The notes beneath the pieces are model-generated. The model had not been told where the DNA came from. It searched no databases and saw only the letters and a program-made list of their open reading frames with translations. DNA of 64,000 bases from Rhodococcus sp. 4CII (GTDB lineage: Bacteria; Actinomycetota; Actinomycetes; Mycobacteriales; Mycobacteriaceae): positions 6,150,001-6,214,000 of the forward strand of contig NZ_JACCFE010000002.1 in NCBI RefSeq assembly GCF_014256275.1, given 5' to 3'. The translations under genes were made by a program, and so were the position numbers. Below are positions 23,706-32,967 of the stretch, piece after piece (the stretch's first letter is position 1; each line of letters starts with the position of its first letter).

Positions 23706-25298
23706 TCAGCGGCCCACGTCCCGTCGGCGGAATCCCGTGATTCCGGCGAGAAACAGAACCGCCGCGAGAATCAGCACAACGACGAGGGGAGGCGCCGAGA
23801 AACTCTCGGCCGGCAGGGCGGGCGTGTAGTGGAACGGGGACAGCATCCCGAACCAGACCGGGAGCACTTCCCCGAACATCCCGGCGACGAGCACATAGCC
23901 CAGGTAGGCCCACAGCACCGGCAGCATGCGGGGGACGATGCCGTACACGGCCGCACACAATCCGACGATCAGGAGAAGCGCAGGCACGGTGTTCAGTGCC
24001 GCACCGAGCAGCCGACCGACAGCGCCCGCGTCGGAGAGTGTGAACGCGGCGGTGATCCCCATGCCGATCCCCGCCGCCGCCGCGATGGCCACGGCCGCCG
24101 CGGCGGTCACCGCCAGCTGGCCGCCCAGCCACCGCGCCCGCGACACGGGAGTGGCCAGCGCCTCCTCGGCGCGACCGGACGACTCCTCCGAGCGGATGGA
24201 GGTGACGGCCCCGACGGCGTACATCGCGGCCATCACCACCAGGAACACCAGGTACAGGGCGAACGCGCCGTCGGCCGCCGCGGCGGCGCCGCCCGGTAAC
24301 AGCTGCGCGAGATCGGGATCCTGGTCGATGAAATCGCCGATCTGCCGGCCGAGGGAACCGATGGGCAGCGACAGCGCGAACACGCCGACACCCCAGGCCA
24401 GAATCTGTCCGCGTTGCTGACGCGTCGCCAGCGCGGCGACACCGTTCAGGCGCGCGGTCGCCTCGGCGCGCCCACCCCGAGGCGGGAGGAGCCCCGCCCC
24501 GACGTCCCGGCGATCGGTGGCGGCATACGCGCCCAGCACGGTCAGGGCCGCCGCGACGAGGCCGATCAGCAACGGCCACCAGCGTTCGTCGACGTACGCG
24601 CGGGTGGCCTGCGACCAGCCGATCGGCGACACCCACGTCAGCAGGCTCCCGCTGTGACCCTGCTGCACGTCGCCCACGGCGCGCAGCAGGTACGCGACGG
24701 TGACCGCGCAGATCCCGGCCCCGCTCGCGGTGCGAGCGTGTTCGGTGAACTGGGACGCCAACGCCGACAGCGCCGTGAACACCAGACCCACCACCAGCAC
24801 ACCGACGGACATGTTCAGCGAACCCGCCGGAGGCAGACCCACGGCGAGCAACCCGATGACGAGCAGAAGCGCGACGAACACGTTGGCGAGCGCCGCGGAG
24901 ATCAGTCCCGCCGTGATGCCCGCGTACCGACCGACGACGCCGGCGCGCACCAACTCCGTGCGCCCGGTCTCCTCCTCCGTCCGCAGGTGCCGCGTCACCA
25001 GCAGCACCGACATGACCGCCACCGCCACCATCGTCATGCCGGCTATCTCGTTGGCCACCATCGCGCCCAGCGTGTAGTCGTCGAGGCCGTACCCCGGACC
25101 GGCGAGCGCGGTGGCGGCCGGCGACGAGATGAGTTCGGCACGGGCCTGACGGGATTGGGCAGTCGGGTAGATCGTGGTGTAACTCGACGCGAGCAGCACG
25201 GTCAGTCCCGCGACCGCGACCGTCCACACGGGGATCCGGACCCGGTCGGTGCGCACCGCCAGTTCGGCGAGCACACCCGTTCCGCTCAATTGACTCAC
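23706..25298 (-). CDS. ABC-2 type exporter permease
   Basis: A 530-residue membrane protein with about twelve predicted helices in two six-helix halves, joined by a hydrophilic stretch near residues 260-290. The first half begins with a large external loop after TVLLASSYTTIY. It fits the polyketide/antibiotic export permease family partnered with a single-domain ATPase. Its start overlaps the stop of the ATPase gene by 4 bp (ATGA), so the two are translationally coupled. The substrate is unknown. Confidence 0.85.
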   Translation of the reverse strand: MSQLSGTGVLAELAVRTDRVRIPVWTVAVAGLTVLLASSYTTIYPTAQSRQARAELISSPAATALAGPGYGLDDYTLGAMVANEIAGMTMVAVAVMSVLLVTRHLRTEEETGRTELVRAGVVGRYAGITAGLISAALANVFVALLLVIGLLAVGLPPAGSLNMSVGVLVVGLVFTALSALASQFTEHARTASGAGICAVTVAYLLRAVGDVQQGHSGSLLTWVSPIGWSQATRAYVDERWWPLLIGLVAAALTVLGAYAATDRRDVGAGLLPPRGGRAEATARLNGVAALATRQQRGQILAWGVGVFALSLPIGSLGRQIGDFIDQDPDLAQLLPGGAAAAADGAFALYLVFLVVMAAMYAVGAVTSIRSEESSGRAEEALATPVSRARWLGGQLAVTAAAAVAIAAAAGIGMGITAAFTLSDAGAVGRLLGAALNTVPALLLIVGLCAAVYGIVPRMLPVLWAYLGYVLVAGMFGEVLPVWFGMLSPFHYTPALPAESFSAPPLVVVLILAAVLFLAGITGFRRRDVGR

Positions 25299-26215
25299 TG
25301 CGACCGTCCGATCCCGAGCGCCTCGACCTCGTCGCGGTACTCGCGGAGGAACAGGTCTTCGAGCGTCGGCGGATTGGCGGTGATCGAGACGATGCCCAGC
25401 CCGGTCAGTGTGGTCATGACCGGGTCGATCTGGTCGGAGTCGACGTCGAACGTCACGGTGTTCGCGTCGTCACCCTTCTGCAGGTTGTGCACGCCGGGGA
25501 CGTTCGCGATGGGGTTGGGGCGGATTCGGGTGGTGGCCGTCACCGTGGTGCGGGTGAAATGACGCAGTTCGGACAGCGTTCCCGCCTGCACCGTCCTACC
25601 CGCGCGAATGATCGTGACGGCGTGGCACAGCGTGTCGACCTCGGAGAGGATATGGCTGGACAACAGGACGGTGCGTCCGCCGCGCGCGAATTCGGTGATG
25701 CACTCCTGAAACACGGCCTCCATCAACGGGTCCAGGCCCGATGTCGGTTCGTCGAGGATGAGGAGTTCGGTGTCGGCGGCCAGCGCCGCCACCAGGGCGA
25801 CCTTCTGCCGGTTGTCCTTCGAATACGTGCGGCCCTTGCGGGTGGGATCGAGTTCGAACCGTTCGATCAGCGCGGCGCGCCGCGCCGGATCGAGTCCGCC
25901 GCGCAGGCGCCCGAGAAGGTCGATCGCCTCCCCACCGGACAGTGTCGGCCACAGATTCACTTCTCCCGGAACGTAGGCGAGTCGCCGATGCAGGGGAACG
26001 GAATTCCGCCAGGGATCGGAACCGAGAACGGACGCGGAACCGCCGTCGGCGCGCAGGAGACCGAGAAGAACCCGGATGGTCGTGGACTTACCCGAGCCGT
26101 TGGGGCCGAGGAATCCGTGCACCTCACCCGGCTTCACCTCCAGATCGAGGCCGTCGAGGGCGACGACTTCGCCGAACTTCTTGGTGAGTCCGCGGACTGA
26201 GATCGCAAGGTCCAT
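25295..26215 (-). CDS. ABC transporter ATP-binding protein (exporter)
   Basis: A 306-residue ATPase. Walker A is GPNGSGKST at about residues 38-46, Walker B LLILDEPTSGLDP, and the switch His is in SSHILSEVD. The usual LSGGQ signature is replaced by YSKDNRQK, a variant seen in this exporter subfamily. A C-terminal domain of about 80 residues follows. ATG 26215 is chosen because homology starts there; the reading continues open upstream without similarity. Coupled to the permease downstream. The gene pair is an insertion relative to the M. tuberculosis order glgP-dinG. Confidence 0.9.
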   Translation of the reverse strand: MDLAISVRGLTKKFGEVVALDGLDLEVKPGEVHGFLGPNGSGKSTTIRVLLGLLRADGGSASVLGSDPWRNSVPLHRRLAYVPGEVNLWPTLSGGEAIDLLGRLRGGLDPARRAALIERFELDPTRKGRTYSKDNRQKVALVAALAADTELLILDEPTSGLDPLMEAVFQECITEFARGGRTVLLSSHILSEVDTLCHAVTIIRAGRTVQAGTLSELRHFTRTTVTATTRIRPNPIANVPGVHNLQKGDDANTVTFDVDSDQIDPVMTTLTGLGIVSITANPPTLEDLFLREYRDEVEALGIGRSQ

Positions 26216-26291
26216 CGGTCGAGCATAGGTGCGGACCATCCCGGTGTCCGACTCAGTGCACGACAGTGGTTCAGGCCGGCGCGACCGGGGT

Positions 26292-28340
26292 TCAGGGACG
26301 CGAGTCGCGGATCCGGCCGAGTGCCTTACGCACGACTTCCGGATCGGACGTCTCCCAGAACGGGGGCAGAGACGCCCGCAGGTACCCGGCGTAACGGGCG
26401 GTGGCGAGCCGCGGATCGAGGACGGCCACCACCCCCTTGTCGTCGACGCTGCGGAGCAGTCGTCCGACACCCTGCGCCAGCAGCAGTGCCGCGTGATTGG
26501 CTGCGACCGAAAGGAATCCGTTGCCGCCGCGCGACTCGACGGCCTTCTGCCGGGCGACCAGCAGGGGGTCGTCGGGGCGCGGGAACGGGATGCGGTCGAG
26601 GATCACCAGGCTCAGCGACGGGCCCGGCACGTCGACCCCCTGCCACAGCGACAGCGTGCCGAACAGCGACGTCGGCTCGTCGCCGGCGAACGCCCGGACG
26701 AGGGCACCCGTCGAATCGTCGCCCTGGCACAGGATCGGGCTGTCGAGCCGGTCGCGCATGGCTTCGGACGCGGCCTTGGCGGCCCGCATCGACGAGAACA
26801 ATCCCAGGGTGCGGCCGCCCGCCGCCTCGACGAGTTCGGCGATCTCGTCGAGATACGTGGGGGAGAGGCCGTCCCGTCCCGGCGGCGGAAGATGCTTCGC
26901 GATGTAGATGATGCCGGCGCGGCTGTGGTCGAACGGCGATCCCACATCGAGGGCGTTCCACTTGATCGTGCCTGCGTCGGACGGCGCCTCGGATCCGGTG
27001 GCCATCGCCGGATCGATCACGACCGACGACTCGGCGGGAAGCCCCCAGTTGACGGCCAGGCCGTCGAAGGAGCCGCCGACGGTCAGCGTGGCGGACGTCA
27101 GGACCACCGTCGATTCGGCGAACAGCCGGGACCGCAGCAGCCCGCCCACCGACAGCGGCGCCATCCGCACCACTCGGCGGATCGAACCGCGGTTGTCGTC
27201 GGCGGCCAGCCACACCACGTCGTGGCGTTTGGCCGGATCCGGTTCGTCGAACGCGCTGAGCACGCGGACGGCGCTGTCGTGCACCTCCTCGACCGACGCG
27301 AGTGCGGTGTTGCGTGCCGCGGCGGCCTCCGGGTCGCTGGCCGCCATGCCGGGGCGGGACGGGCCGATGGCGGTGCGCAGCGACCAGGCGGCATCGCGGA
27401 CAGCGGCGAGCGCCGGGGCCGCGCCGGGCGGCAGCGCCTCCCACCGTTCCGGCCGCAACTCCTCGAGCAGCGCGGCCCAGCCCTCGCCCGCCGCCTCGAG
27501 CCGGTCGGCGTCCTGCTCCTCGACGAGTTTCGCGCAGCGCCGCGCCGCCGCACTGATCGTCGACGCCGCCAACTCCGCGGTCGCGACGTTGGTGACGCGG
27601 TCGACCAGTTCGTGCGCCTCGTCGATGACCACGACGTCGTGCTCCGGAAGGATCGCGATTCCGGTGATGGCGTCGATCGCGAGGAGAGCATGGTTGGTGA
27701 CCACGACGTCGACCTGGGAGGCCTCCGAGCGGGCGCGCTCCGCGAAGCAGTCCTCGCCGACCGGGCAGCGGGACTTGCCGAGGCACTCGCGGGCGGTGAC
27801 GCTGACCTGGCGCCACGCCTTGTCGCTGACCCCGGGGACCAGGTCGTCGCGGTCACCGGTCTCGGTGTCCGACGACCACTCGGTGAGGCGCTGGACCTCC
27901 CGGCCCAGTCGCGACACGGCGAACGGGTCGAACAACTCGTCGGCCGGAGGTTCTTCCGCCGACCCGGTGTGGATCTTGTTCATGCACAGATAGTTGTTGC
28001 GGCCCTTGAGGATCGCGAAGTGCGGTCTGCGGCCGAGGGAACCCTCGAGCGCGTCCGCGAGTCGCGGCATGTCCCGGTCGATCAGCTGACGCTGCAGCGC
28101 GATGGTGGCCGTCGAGACGATGACCGTCTTGCCGCTCTGCACCGCGTGCCGGACGCTCGGCACCAGGTAGGCGAGCGACTTGCCGGTGCCCGTTCCGGCC
28201 TGGACGGCCAGATGCTCCCCGGTGTCGATCGAATGGGCGACGGCGGAGGCCATGGTGAGCTGGTTCGACCGTTCGGCGCCGCCCAGCGACCGCACCGCCG
28301 TGCGCAACAGCTCGGGGACGTTGGGGAGGTTTTCAGGCAC
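26292..28340 (-). CDS. dinG: ATP-dependent DNA helicase DinG (XPD-like)
   Basis: A 682-residue superfamily 2 helicase. Walker A AGTGTGKS is at residues 48-55, DEAH box VIDEAHEL at about 236, and the C-terminal motif VGRLLRS near the end. Four cysteines, C119, C186, C192 and C198, provide the expected 4Fe-4S cluster site of XPD-like enzymes, so it should be an iron-sulfur 5'-3' helicase acting on R-loops and stalled forks. GTG start. It follows pncA by only 9 bp in the same direction. It corresponds to Rv1329c. Confidence 0.93.
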   Translation of the reverse strand: MPENLPNVPELLRTAVRSLGGAERSNQLTMASAVAHSIDTGEHLAVQAGTGTGKSLAYLVPSVRHAVQSGKTVIVSTATIALQRQLIDRDMPRLADALEGSLGRRPHFAILKGRNNYLCMNKIHTGSAEEPPADELFDPFAVSRLGREVQRLTEWSSDTETGDRDDLVPGVSDKAWRQVSVTARECLGKSRCPVGEDCFAERARSEASQVDVVVTNHALLAIDAITGIAILPEHDVVVIDEAHELVDRVTNVATAELAASTISAAARRCAKLVEEQDADRLEAAGEGWAALLEELRPERWEALPPGAAPALAAVRDAAWSLRTAIGPSRPGMAASDPEAAAARNTALASVEEVHDSAVRVLSAFDEPDPAKRHDVVWLAADDNRGSIRRVVRMAPLSVGGLLRSRLFAESTVVLTSATLTVGGSFDGLAVNWGLPAESSVVIDPAMATGSEAPSDAGTIKWNALDVGSPFDHSRAGIIYIAKHLPPPGRDGLSPTYLDEIAELVEAAGGRTLGLFSSMRAAKAASEAMRDRLDSPILCQGDDSTGALVRAFAGDEPTSLFGTLSLWQGVDVPGPSLSLVILDRIPFPRPDDPLLVARQKAVESRGGNGFLSVAANHAALLLAQGVGRLLRSVDDKGVVAVLDPRLATARYAGYLRASLPPFWETSDPEVVRKALGRIRDSRP

Positions 28341-28349
28341 CCGAGCAGG

Positions 28350-28973
28350 TTACTCGGGACCTACGTCAGAAATCGCCACGCGGTCCGAGGGGGCGTCCGG
28401 GTCGCGGCCGACGAGGCACACCCCGGCGGCCCGCATCCGGTCGAGCGCGGCCTCGACGGTCGCGGGGGACACGCCCGCGGTGAGGGGCAGCAGTACCCGG
28501 GTCGGGAACCCCGCCGCCACGGCGTCGAGTGCTGTCGCCACCACGCAGTGGTCGGTGGCGATCCCGACGATGTCGACGTCGGTGACCCCGCCCGCGCGCA
28601 GCCATTTCTCCAGGCTCCGGCCGTCGGGATCCGTACCCTCGAAGCCCGAGTAGGCCGCCGAGAACTCGCCCTTGGAGAAGACCGCTTCGATGCCGCTCAG
28701 GTCGAGGTCCGGGTGGAAGTCGGCGCCGGGCGTTCCCGATTTGCAGTGCACCGGCCACGTGTCCACATAGTCCGGTTCGGCCGAGAAGTGCCTGCCCGGA
28801 TCGATGTGGTGGTCGATGGTCGCGGCGACGGCGTCGTACGGATTGGAGGCCAGGAAGCGGCTGATCGCGGCCGCGACCGCGGAACCGCCGTTCACGGCGA
28901 GCGAGCCGCCCTCGCAGAAATCGTTCTGAACGTCGACGACGAGCAGAGCCCGCCGGGTACGGATGGCGGTCAT
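28350..28973 (-). CDS. pncA: nicotinamidase
   Basis: A 207-residue isochorismatase-fold enzyme converting nicotinamide to nicotinate. Catalytic Asp is in VVDVQNDF (D14), Lys in FSKGEFSAAY, and Cys in GIATDHCVVATALDA. Metal-binding residues in ATIDHHIDPGRHF are present. ATG 28973 overlaps the pncB stop (TGATG) and has AAGGAGGG 6 nt upstream. In M. tuberculosis pncA lies elsewhere (Rv2043c); here both steps of nicotinamide salvage are coupled in one operon. Confidence 0.93.
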   Translation of the reverse strand: MTAIRTRRALLVVDVQNDFCEGGSLAVNGGSAVAAAISRFLASNPYDAVAATIDHHIDPGRHFSAEPDYVDTWPVHCKSGTPGADFHPDLDLSGIEAVFSKGEFSAAYSGFEGTDPDGRSLEKWLRAGGVTDVDIVGIATDHCVVATALDAVAAGFPTRVLLPLTAGVSPATVEAALDRMRAAGVCLVGRDPDAPSDRVAISDVGPE

Positions 28974-30292
28974 CACGCCCTCCTTGGCTCGGGTTCGGCG
29001 AACCGCACCGGAACCGCCGGTTCGCCGCGGGAGAGCTTCAGCCCCTCCCACGGCAGGCTGACGAGACCCGCGGCGAGGAGGGACCTGCTGTCCTCCAGGG
29101 TAGTCGCGTTGCAGACCGTCTCACCGGCTCGCACCAACGGGACCAGCAGTTCCCGCGCCTCGAGCCCGGCGGCGCCGGGTGCGTCCGCATGCGCCGAGTA
29201 CACGACCTCCTCCACCAGAGTGCCCGTGTCGCGGGCGAACCGCACCGCGCGCTTCGTGCCGCCCCGCGACGCCTTGTTGCTGCTGCGCTTCTCGACCGGG
29301 ATGCCGTCGACCTCGACGAGTTTGTAGACCATACCGGCGGTGGGCGCACCGGACCCGACGACGACGGACGTGCCGACCCCGTACACGTCGACCGGCTCGG
29401 CGCGCAGTGCGGCGATGGCGTATTCGTCGAGATCCCCCGAGACGACGATCTTCGTCCCGGTCGCACCGAGGTCGTCGAGTTGCCTGCGGACCTGCCGGGC
29501 CAGAACACCCAGATCGCCGGAGTCGATCCGCACACCGCCGAGTCCGGTGCCCGCGACTTCCACGGCGGTCCTGACACCCTCGGTGATGTCGTAAGTGTCG
29601 ACGAGCAGAGTGGTGCCCACTCCCAGCGCCTCGACCTGCGCGCGGAACGCCGCGGCCTCGTCCGGCCCGTCCGGAGTGGAGTGCAGCAACGTGAACGCGT
29701 GTGCGCTGGTGCCGGCCCCGGGGACCCCGTGCCTGCGGACCGCCTCCAGATTCGACGTGGCCGTGAAACCCGCCAGGTAGGCGGCGCGGGACGCCGCCAC
29801 CGCGGATTCCTCGTGGGTGCGCCGCGAGCCCATCTCGATCATGGGCCGCCCGTCGGCGGCGCTGACCATGCGCGCGACGGCGGACGCGATCGCGCTGTCG
29901 TGGTTGAGGATCGACAGGCTCAGCGTCTCCAGCAGGACGCATTCGGCGAACGTTCCGCGGACCGACAGGATCGGGGAACCGGGGAAATAGAAGTCGCCCT
30001 CGCGGTATCCGTCGATATCACCGCCGAAGCGGTAGTCGCGAAGCCACTCGACGGTCCGGTCGTCGAGGAAGCGGGAGACGATCTCGAGCTCCGGCTCGCC
30101 GAACCGGAATTCCGACAGCGCGGACACCAGACGGGCGGTGCCGGCGACCACTCCGTAGCGGCGGCCGTCGGGGAGGCGCCGGGCGAACACCTCGAAACTG
30201 CAGCGCCGGTGCGCGGAACCGTCGGCGAGGGCCGCCGACAGCATCGTCAACTCGTACTGGTCGGTGAACAAGGCGGTGCTGTCTCTGGACAC
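28973..30292 (-). CDS. pncB: nicotinate phosphoribosyltransferase
   Basis: About 439 residues. It makes nicotinate mononucleotide from nicotinate and PRPP, with ATP use typical for the family. Landmarks are LFTDQYELTML at the start, FEVFARRLPDGRRYGV, EMGSRRTHEESA with the phosphorylatable-His region, and GVRIDSGDLGVLA. GTG 30292 matches the start of Rv1330c best. An in-frame ATG at 30349 would instead overlap the divergent clpS start by one or two bases. First gene of the apparent pncB-pncA-dinG unit. Confidence 0.92.
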   Translation of the reverse strand: MSRDSTALFTDQYELTMLSAALADGSAHRRCSFEVFARRLPDGRRYGVVAGTARLVSALSEFRFGEPELEIVSRFLDDRTVEWLRDYRFGGDIDGYREGDFYFPGSPILSVRGTFAECVLLETLSLSILNHDSAIASAVARMVSAADGRPMIEMGSRRTHEESAVAASRAAYLAGFTATSNLEAVRRHGVPGAGTSAHAFTLLHSTPDGPDEAAAFRAQVEALGVGTTLLVDTYDITEGVRTAVEVAGTGLGGVRIDSGDLGVLARQVRRQLDDLGATGTKIVVSGDLDEYAIAALRAEPVDVYGVGTSVVVGSGAPTAGMVYKLVEVDGIPVEKRSSNKASRGGTKRAVRFARDTGTLVEEVVYSAHADAPGAAGLEARELLVPLVRAGETVCNATTLEDSRSLLAAGLVSLPWEGLKLSRGEPAVPVRFAEPEPRRA

Positions 30293-30347
30293 CCGGCCAC
30301 TGTAAGCCGCGGTGTCGTCCGATGGAGGAGCGTCGTACCCTGGTGGC

Positions 30348-30686
30348 ATGGCCCATCGCTCGACGACAGCTTCACTTGTGGATGCCATGCCGGCATCGCC
30401 GCAGGTCACCCCTGCGGAGGCGGAGGTCGTCGAGGTCGACGAGGCCAATGATCGGCCCTGGGTCACCGTCGTGTGGGACGATCCGGTGAATTTGATGCAC
30501 TACGTCACCTACATATTCCAGAAGCTCTTCGGCTACAGCAAAGCCAAGGCCACGGAACTGATGATGCAGGTGCATTCCGAAGGGAAGGCCGTCGTGTCGA
30601 GCGGCTCCCGGGACAAGGTCGAAAACGATGTACGCAAGCTGCACGCGGCGGGTCTGTGGGCCACGATGCAGCGCGACGGCAGCTAA
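30348..30686 (+). CDS. clpS: ClpS adaptor for ClpP-dependent N-degron degradation
   Basis: A 112-residue adaptor that delivers N-degron substrates to ClpC/ClpA. The conserved core is WVTVVWDDPVNLMHYVTYIFQKLFGYS, followed by KATELMMQVHSEGKAVV and KLHAAGLWAT. The long disordered N-terminus is needed for delivery in this family. Starts ATG 30348 and ATG 30387 are both possible; the latter gives a length closer to Rv1331. GGAGGAG at 30324-30330 is somewhat far from either. Divergent from pncB. Confidence 0.93.
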   Translation: MAHRSTTASLVDAMPASPQVTPAEAEVVEVDEANDRPWVTVVWDDPVNLMHYVTYIFQKLFGYSKAKATELMMQVHSEGKAVVSSGSRDKVENDVRKLHAAGLWATMQRDGS

Positions 30687-30722
30687 CTTTCCGTTCGGAC
30701 AGTAAGGAACTCGGTACACGAC

Positions 30723-31310
30723 GTGCGGATGTGGAGCAGGAAGAACTCGCTCGGCGGCGTGAAGCTGCGGTCGGAGATGGACGCGCACGAGGCCACGGTC
30801 CTGCGATCACTGGTCGCCTCCGTCCTCGGGCTCCTCGAAGAGCGGGCCGCGTCCGCGCCGGAGGACGAACTCGCCGCACTCACCGGGATGCGCACCGGCA
30901 ACACGACCGCACCCGACGAGGAAGTCCTCGCCCGGTTGCTGCCCGACTTCCACCGGCCCGACCTGGACGCACCCGACGACGAGGAGATCCGGGCCGAATC
31001 GAAAGCCGATATCAACGGCGCGCTCCGCGGACTCCACGAACCGGAGATCATCGACGCCAAACTGGCGGCCGGCTCCGTCATCCTCCACACCGTGCCGCAG
31101 AACGGCGGCAAGGTGCTGCTCACCCCGGAGCAGGCCGACGCCTGGCTCAGCGGACTCAACGACATCCGGCTGGCGCTCGGGACCAATCTCGGCATCGACG
31201 CCGACACCCCCGACGAACTCGACCCCGCCGATCCCCGTGCACCGCACCTCGACATCTACCACTGGCTGACCTGGATGCAGGACTCGCTGGTTCAGGCGCT
31301 CGCGCCGTGA
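30723..31310 (+). CDS. DUF2017 protein
   Basis: A 195-residue protein of unknown function (Rv1332-like). It is predominantly helical and acidic, with RSLVASVLGLLEERA near the N-terminus, LHEPEIIDAKLAAG in the middle and IYHWLTWMQDSLVQAL at the end. It always sits next to clpS in relatives, which hints at proteolysis control, but no motif proves it. Its stop overlaps the next start by 4 bp (GTGA), so the peptidase is coupled to it. Confidence 0.85.
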   Translation: MRMWSRKNSLGGVKLRSEMDAHEATVLRSLVASVLGLLEERAASAPEDELAALTGMRTGNTTAPDEEVLARLLPDFHRPDLDAPDDEEIRAESKADINGALRGLHEPEIIDAKLAAGSVILHTVPQNGGKVLLTPEQADAWLSGLNDIRLALGTNLGIDADTPDELDPADPRAPHLDIYHWLTWMQDSLVQALAP

Positions 31311-32377
31311 CCGCCACGACGCCGGGCCGCACCGATTCACTTGTCGACGTGGTGGGACTGAGCGTCGGGCACCACCACGAACTCGACACGGGCGCGACCC
31401 TCGGCAGCGGCGCCGCCACCGGATGCACGGTGGTCCTCGCACCGCACGGTGCGACCGCTGCCGTCGACGTCCGCGGCGGCGGGCCGGGAACCCGGGAAAC
31501 CGACCTCCTCGACCCCAGCCACAGCGTCCAGAAAGTGCATGCGATTGTCCTGACCGGCGGCAGCGCGTACGGACTCGCCGCGGCCGACGGCGTCATGCGC
31601 TGGCTCGAGGAGCACGGTCACGGAATCGCGATGGGGGAGCCCGGACAGGTGGTTCCCATCGTCCCCGGCGCCGTGATCTTCGACCTCCCGGTCGGCGACT
31701 GGCGCATCCGTCCCACCGCCGAATTCGGTTATCGGGCAGCGGATTCTGCGTCGCACGCCGTCGCCTCTGGCTCGGTGGGTGCCGGGGTGGGGGCCCGCGC
31801 CGGCGCGCTCAAAGGCGGAGTCGGGACGGCGAGCGTCGTCGTCACGGACGGACCGGCGAAGGGCATCACGGTGTCCGCGCTGATGGTGGCCAATCCCGTC
31901 GGCACCGTGTTCGACCCCGCGACGGGGTTGCCGTGGGGCGTCGCCACCGTCGGCGCAGCCGCTTTCGGACTCCGGCCCCCGGTCGCCGCCGAGTTGTCGG
32001 CGGCGTGCGCCCTGGTCGACAAGAGCACGGTGCTCAACACCACGATCGGAGTCGTCGCGACCGACGCGGCCCTCGGCAAGGCCGCGATGCGCCGCGTCGC
32101 GGTCGCGGGACACGACGGGCTCGCCCGCGCCGTCCGTCCGGCGCATTCGCCGCTCGACGGTGACACCATCTTCGCGCTCTCCACCGGCATCCACCCGGTT
32201 CACCACCCGGCCGGAGTGCCCGACAGTTTCCCGCCCGATCTGCCCGTCGTCGACGCCGTCTGCACAGCGGCCGCCGAAGTGGTGGAGAAAGCCGTCGTCG
32301 ACGCCGTCCTCAGCGCCACCTCCGTCGCGGGAATTCCCACCTACCGTGAACTGTTCCCCTCCGCACTGCGGTCCTGA
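31307..32377 (+). CDS. P1-family (DmpA/NylC type) peptidase
   Basis: About 356 residues, Rv1333-like, of the Ntn-type S58/P1 family, which autocleaves to expose a nucleophile. The expected cleavage/nucleophile site is in LNTTIGVVATD (N244-T245). GLSVGHHH near the N-terminus, the Gly-rich GSVGAGVGARAGALKGGVG and SGGSAYGLAA-like TGGSAYGLAAADGV are family landmarks. Relatives are D-aminopeptidases, beta-peptidyl aminopeptidases or nylon-oligomer hydrolases, so the substrate is open. Starts within the DUF2017 stop. The reading frame extends far upstream but that part is antisense-like noise. Confidence 0.88.
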   Translation: MTATTPGRTDSLVDVVGLSVGHHHELDTGATLGSGAATGCTVVLAPHGATAAVDVRGGGPGTRETDLLDPSHSVQKVHAIVLTGGSAYGLAAADGVMRWLEEHGHGIAMGEPGQVVPIVPGAVIFDLPVGDWRIRPTAEFGYRAADSASHAVASGSVGAGVGARAGALKGGVGTASVVVTDGPAKGITVSALMVANPVGTVFDPATGLPWGVATVGAAAFGLRPPVAAELSAACALVDKSTVLNTTIGVVATDAALGKAAMRRVAVAGHDGLARAVRPAHSPLDGDTIFALSTGIHPVHHPAGVPDSFPPDLPVVDAVCTAAAEVVEKAVVDAVLSATSVAGIPTYRELFPSALRS

Positions 32378-32452
32378 CATGCTGCCGTTCCTGACGGCCG
32401 GTGGCCGACTCGACGGTCCGCACCTAGGATGGCGCTCACGGAGGTGGATGAC

Positions 32453-32905
32453 GTGCTGGTGATTCGATCGGACTTCGTCGAAGCGATGGTGGCGCACGCG
32501 CGCGCCGACCATCCGGACGAGGCGTGTGGGGTCATCGCCGGTCCCGAGGGCTCCGACCGTCCCGAACGGCACATCCCGATGATCAACGCCGAGCGCTCAC
32601 CGACGTTCTACCGATTCGACTCGGGTGAGCAACTGAAGGTCTGGCGGGCGATGGACGACGCGGACGAGGTGCCCGTCGTGATCTACCACTCGCACACCGC
32701 CACCGAGGCATACCCCAGTCGGACCGACATCTCGTTCGCGTCCGAACCGGAGGCCCACTACGTGCTGATCTCCACCCGCGACCCCGACACCCACGAACTG
32801 CGCAGCTACCGCATCGTCGACGGCGTCGTCACCGAGGAACCCGTCGACGTGGTCCAGAGCTACAAATTCGCCCACACCTCCGTGGCCGACGTTCCCGACA
32901 AGTGA
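32453..32905 (+). CDS. mec: Mec, CysO-cysteine carboxypeptidase (JAMM)
   Basis: A 150-residue M67/JAB1-MPN zinc peptidase that frees cysteine from the C-terminus of CysO. The JAMM motif HSHTATEAYPSRTD gives the two His and the Asp ligands, with the catalytic Glu in DHPDEACGV. GTG 32453 is chosen because GGAGGTGG (32440-32447) precedes it. Similarity to Rv1334 is very high across the whole length. It heads the mec-cysO-cysM cluster. Confidence 0.95.
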   Translation: MLVIRSDFVEAMVAHARADHPDEACGVIAGPEGSDRPERHIPMINAERSPTFYRFDSGEQLKVWRAMDDADEVPVVIYHSHTATEAYPSRTDISFASEPEAHYVLISTRDPDTHELRSYRIVDGVVTEEPVDVVQSYKFAHTSVADVPDK

Positions 32906-32967
32906 CGGTGCCGTCCCACGCGACGGGCCCGCGGCAGGAAGACACCCCACACCCCGAGGAGCCGGCC

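Noticed and set aside
26229..29327. 1032-codon plus-strand frame over dinG and pncA
   Set aside because: Composition is Arg/Gly/Val-rich with no domain, and it is antisense to clearly homologous genes.
30473..31306. N-terminal extension of the P1 peptidase
   Set aside because: It overlaps clpS and the DUF2017 gene in another frame; GTG 31307 with a 4-bp overlap is the natural start.
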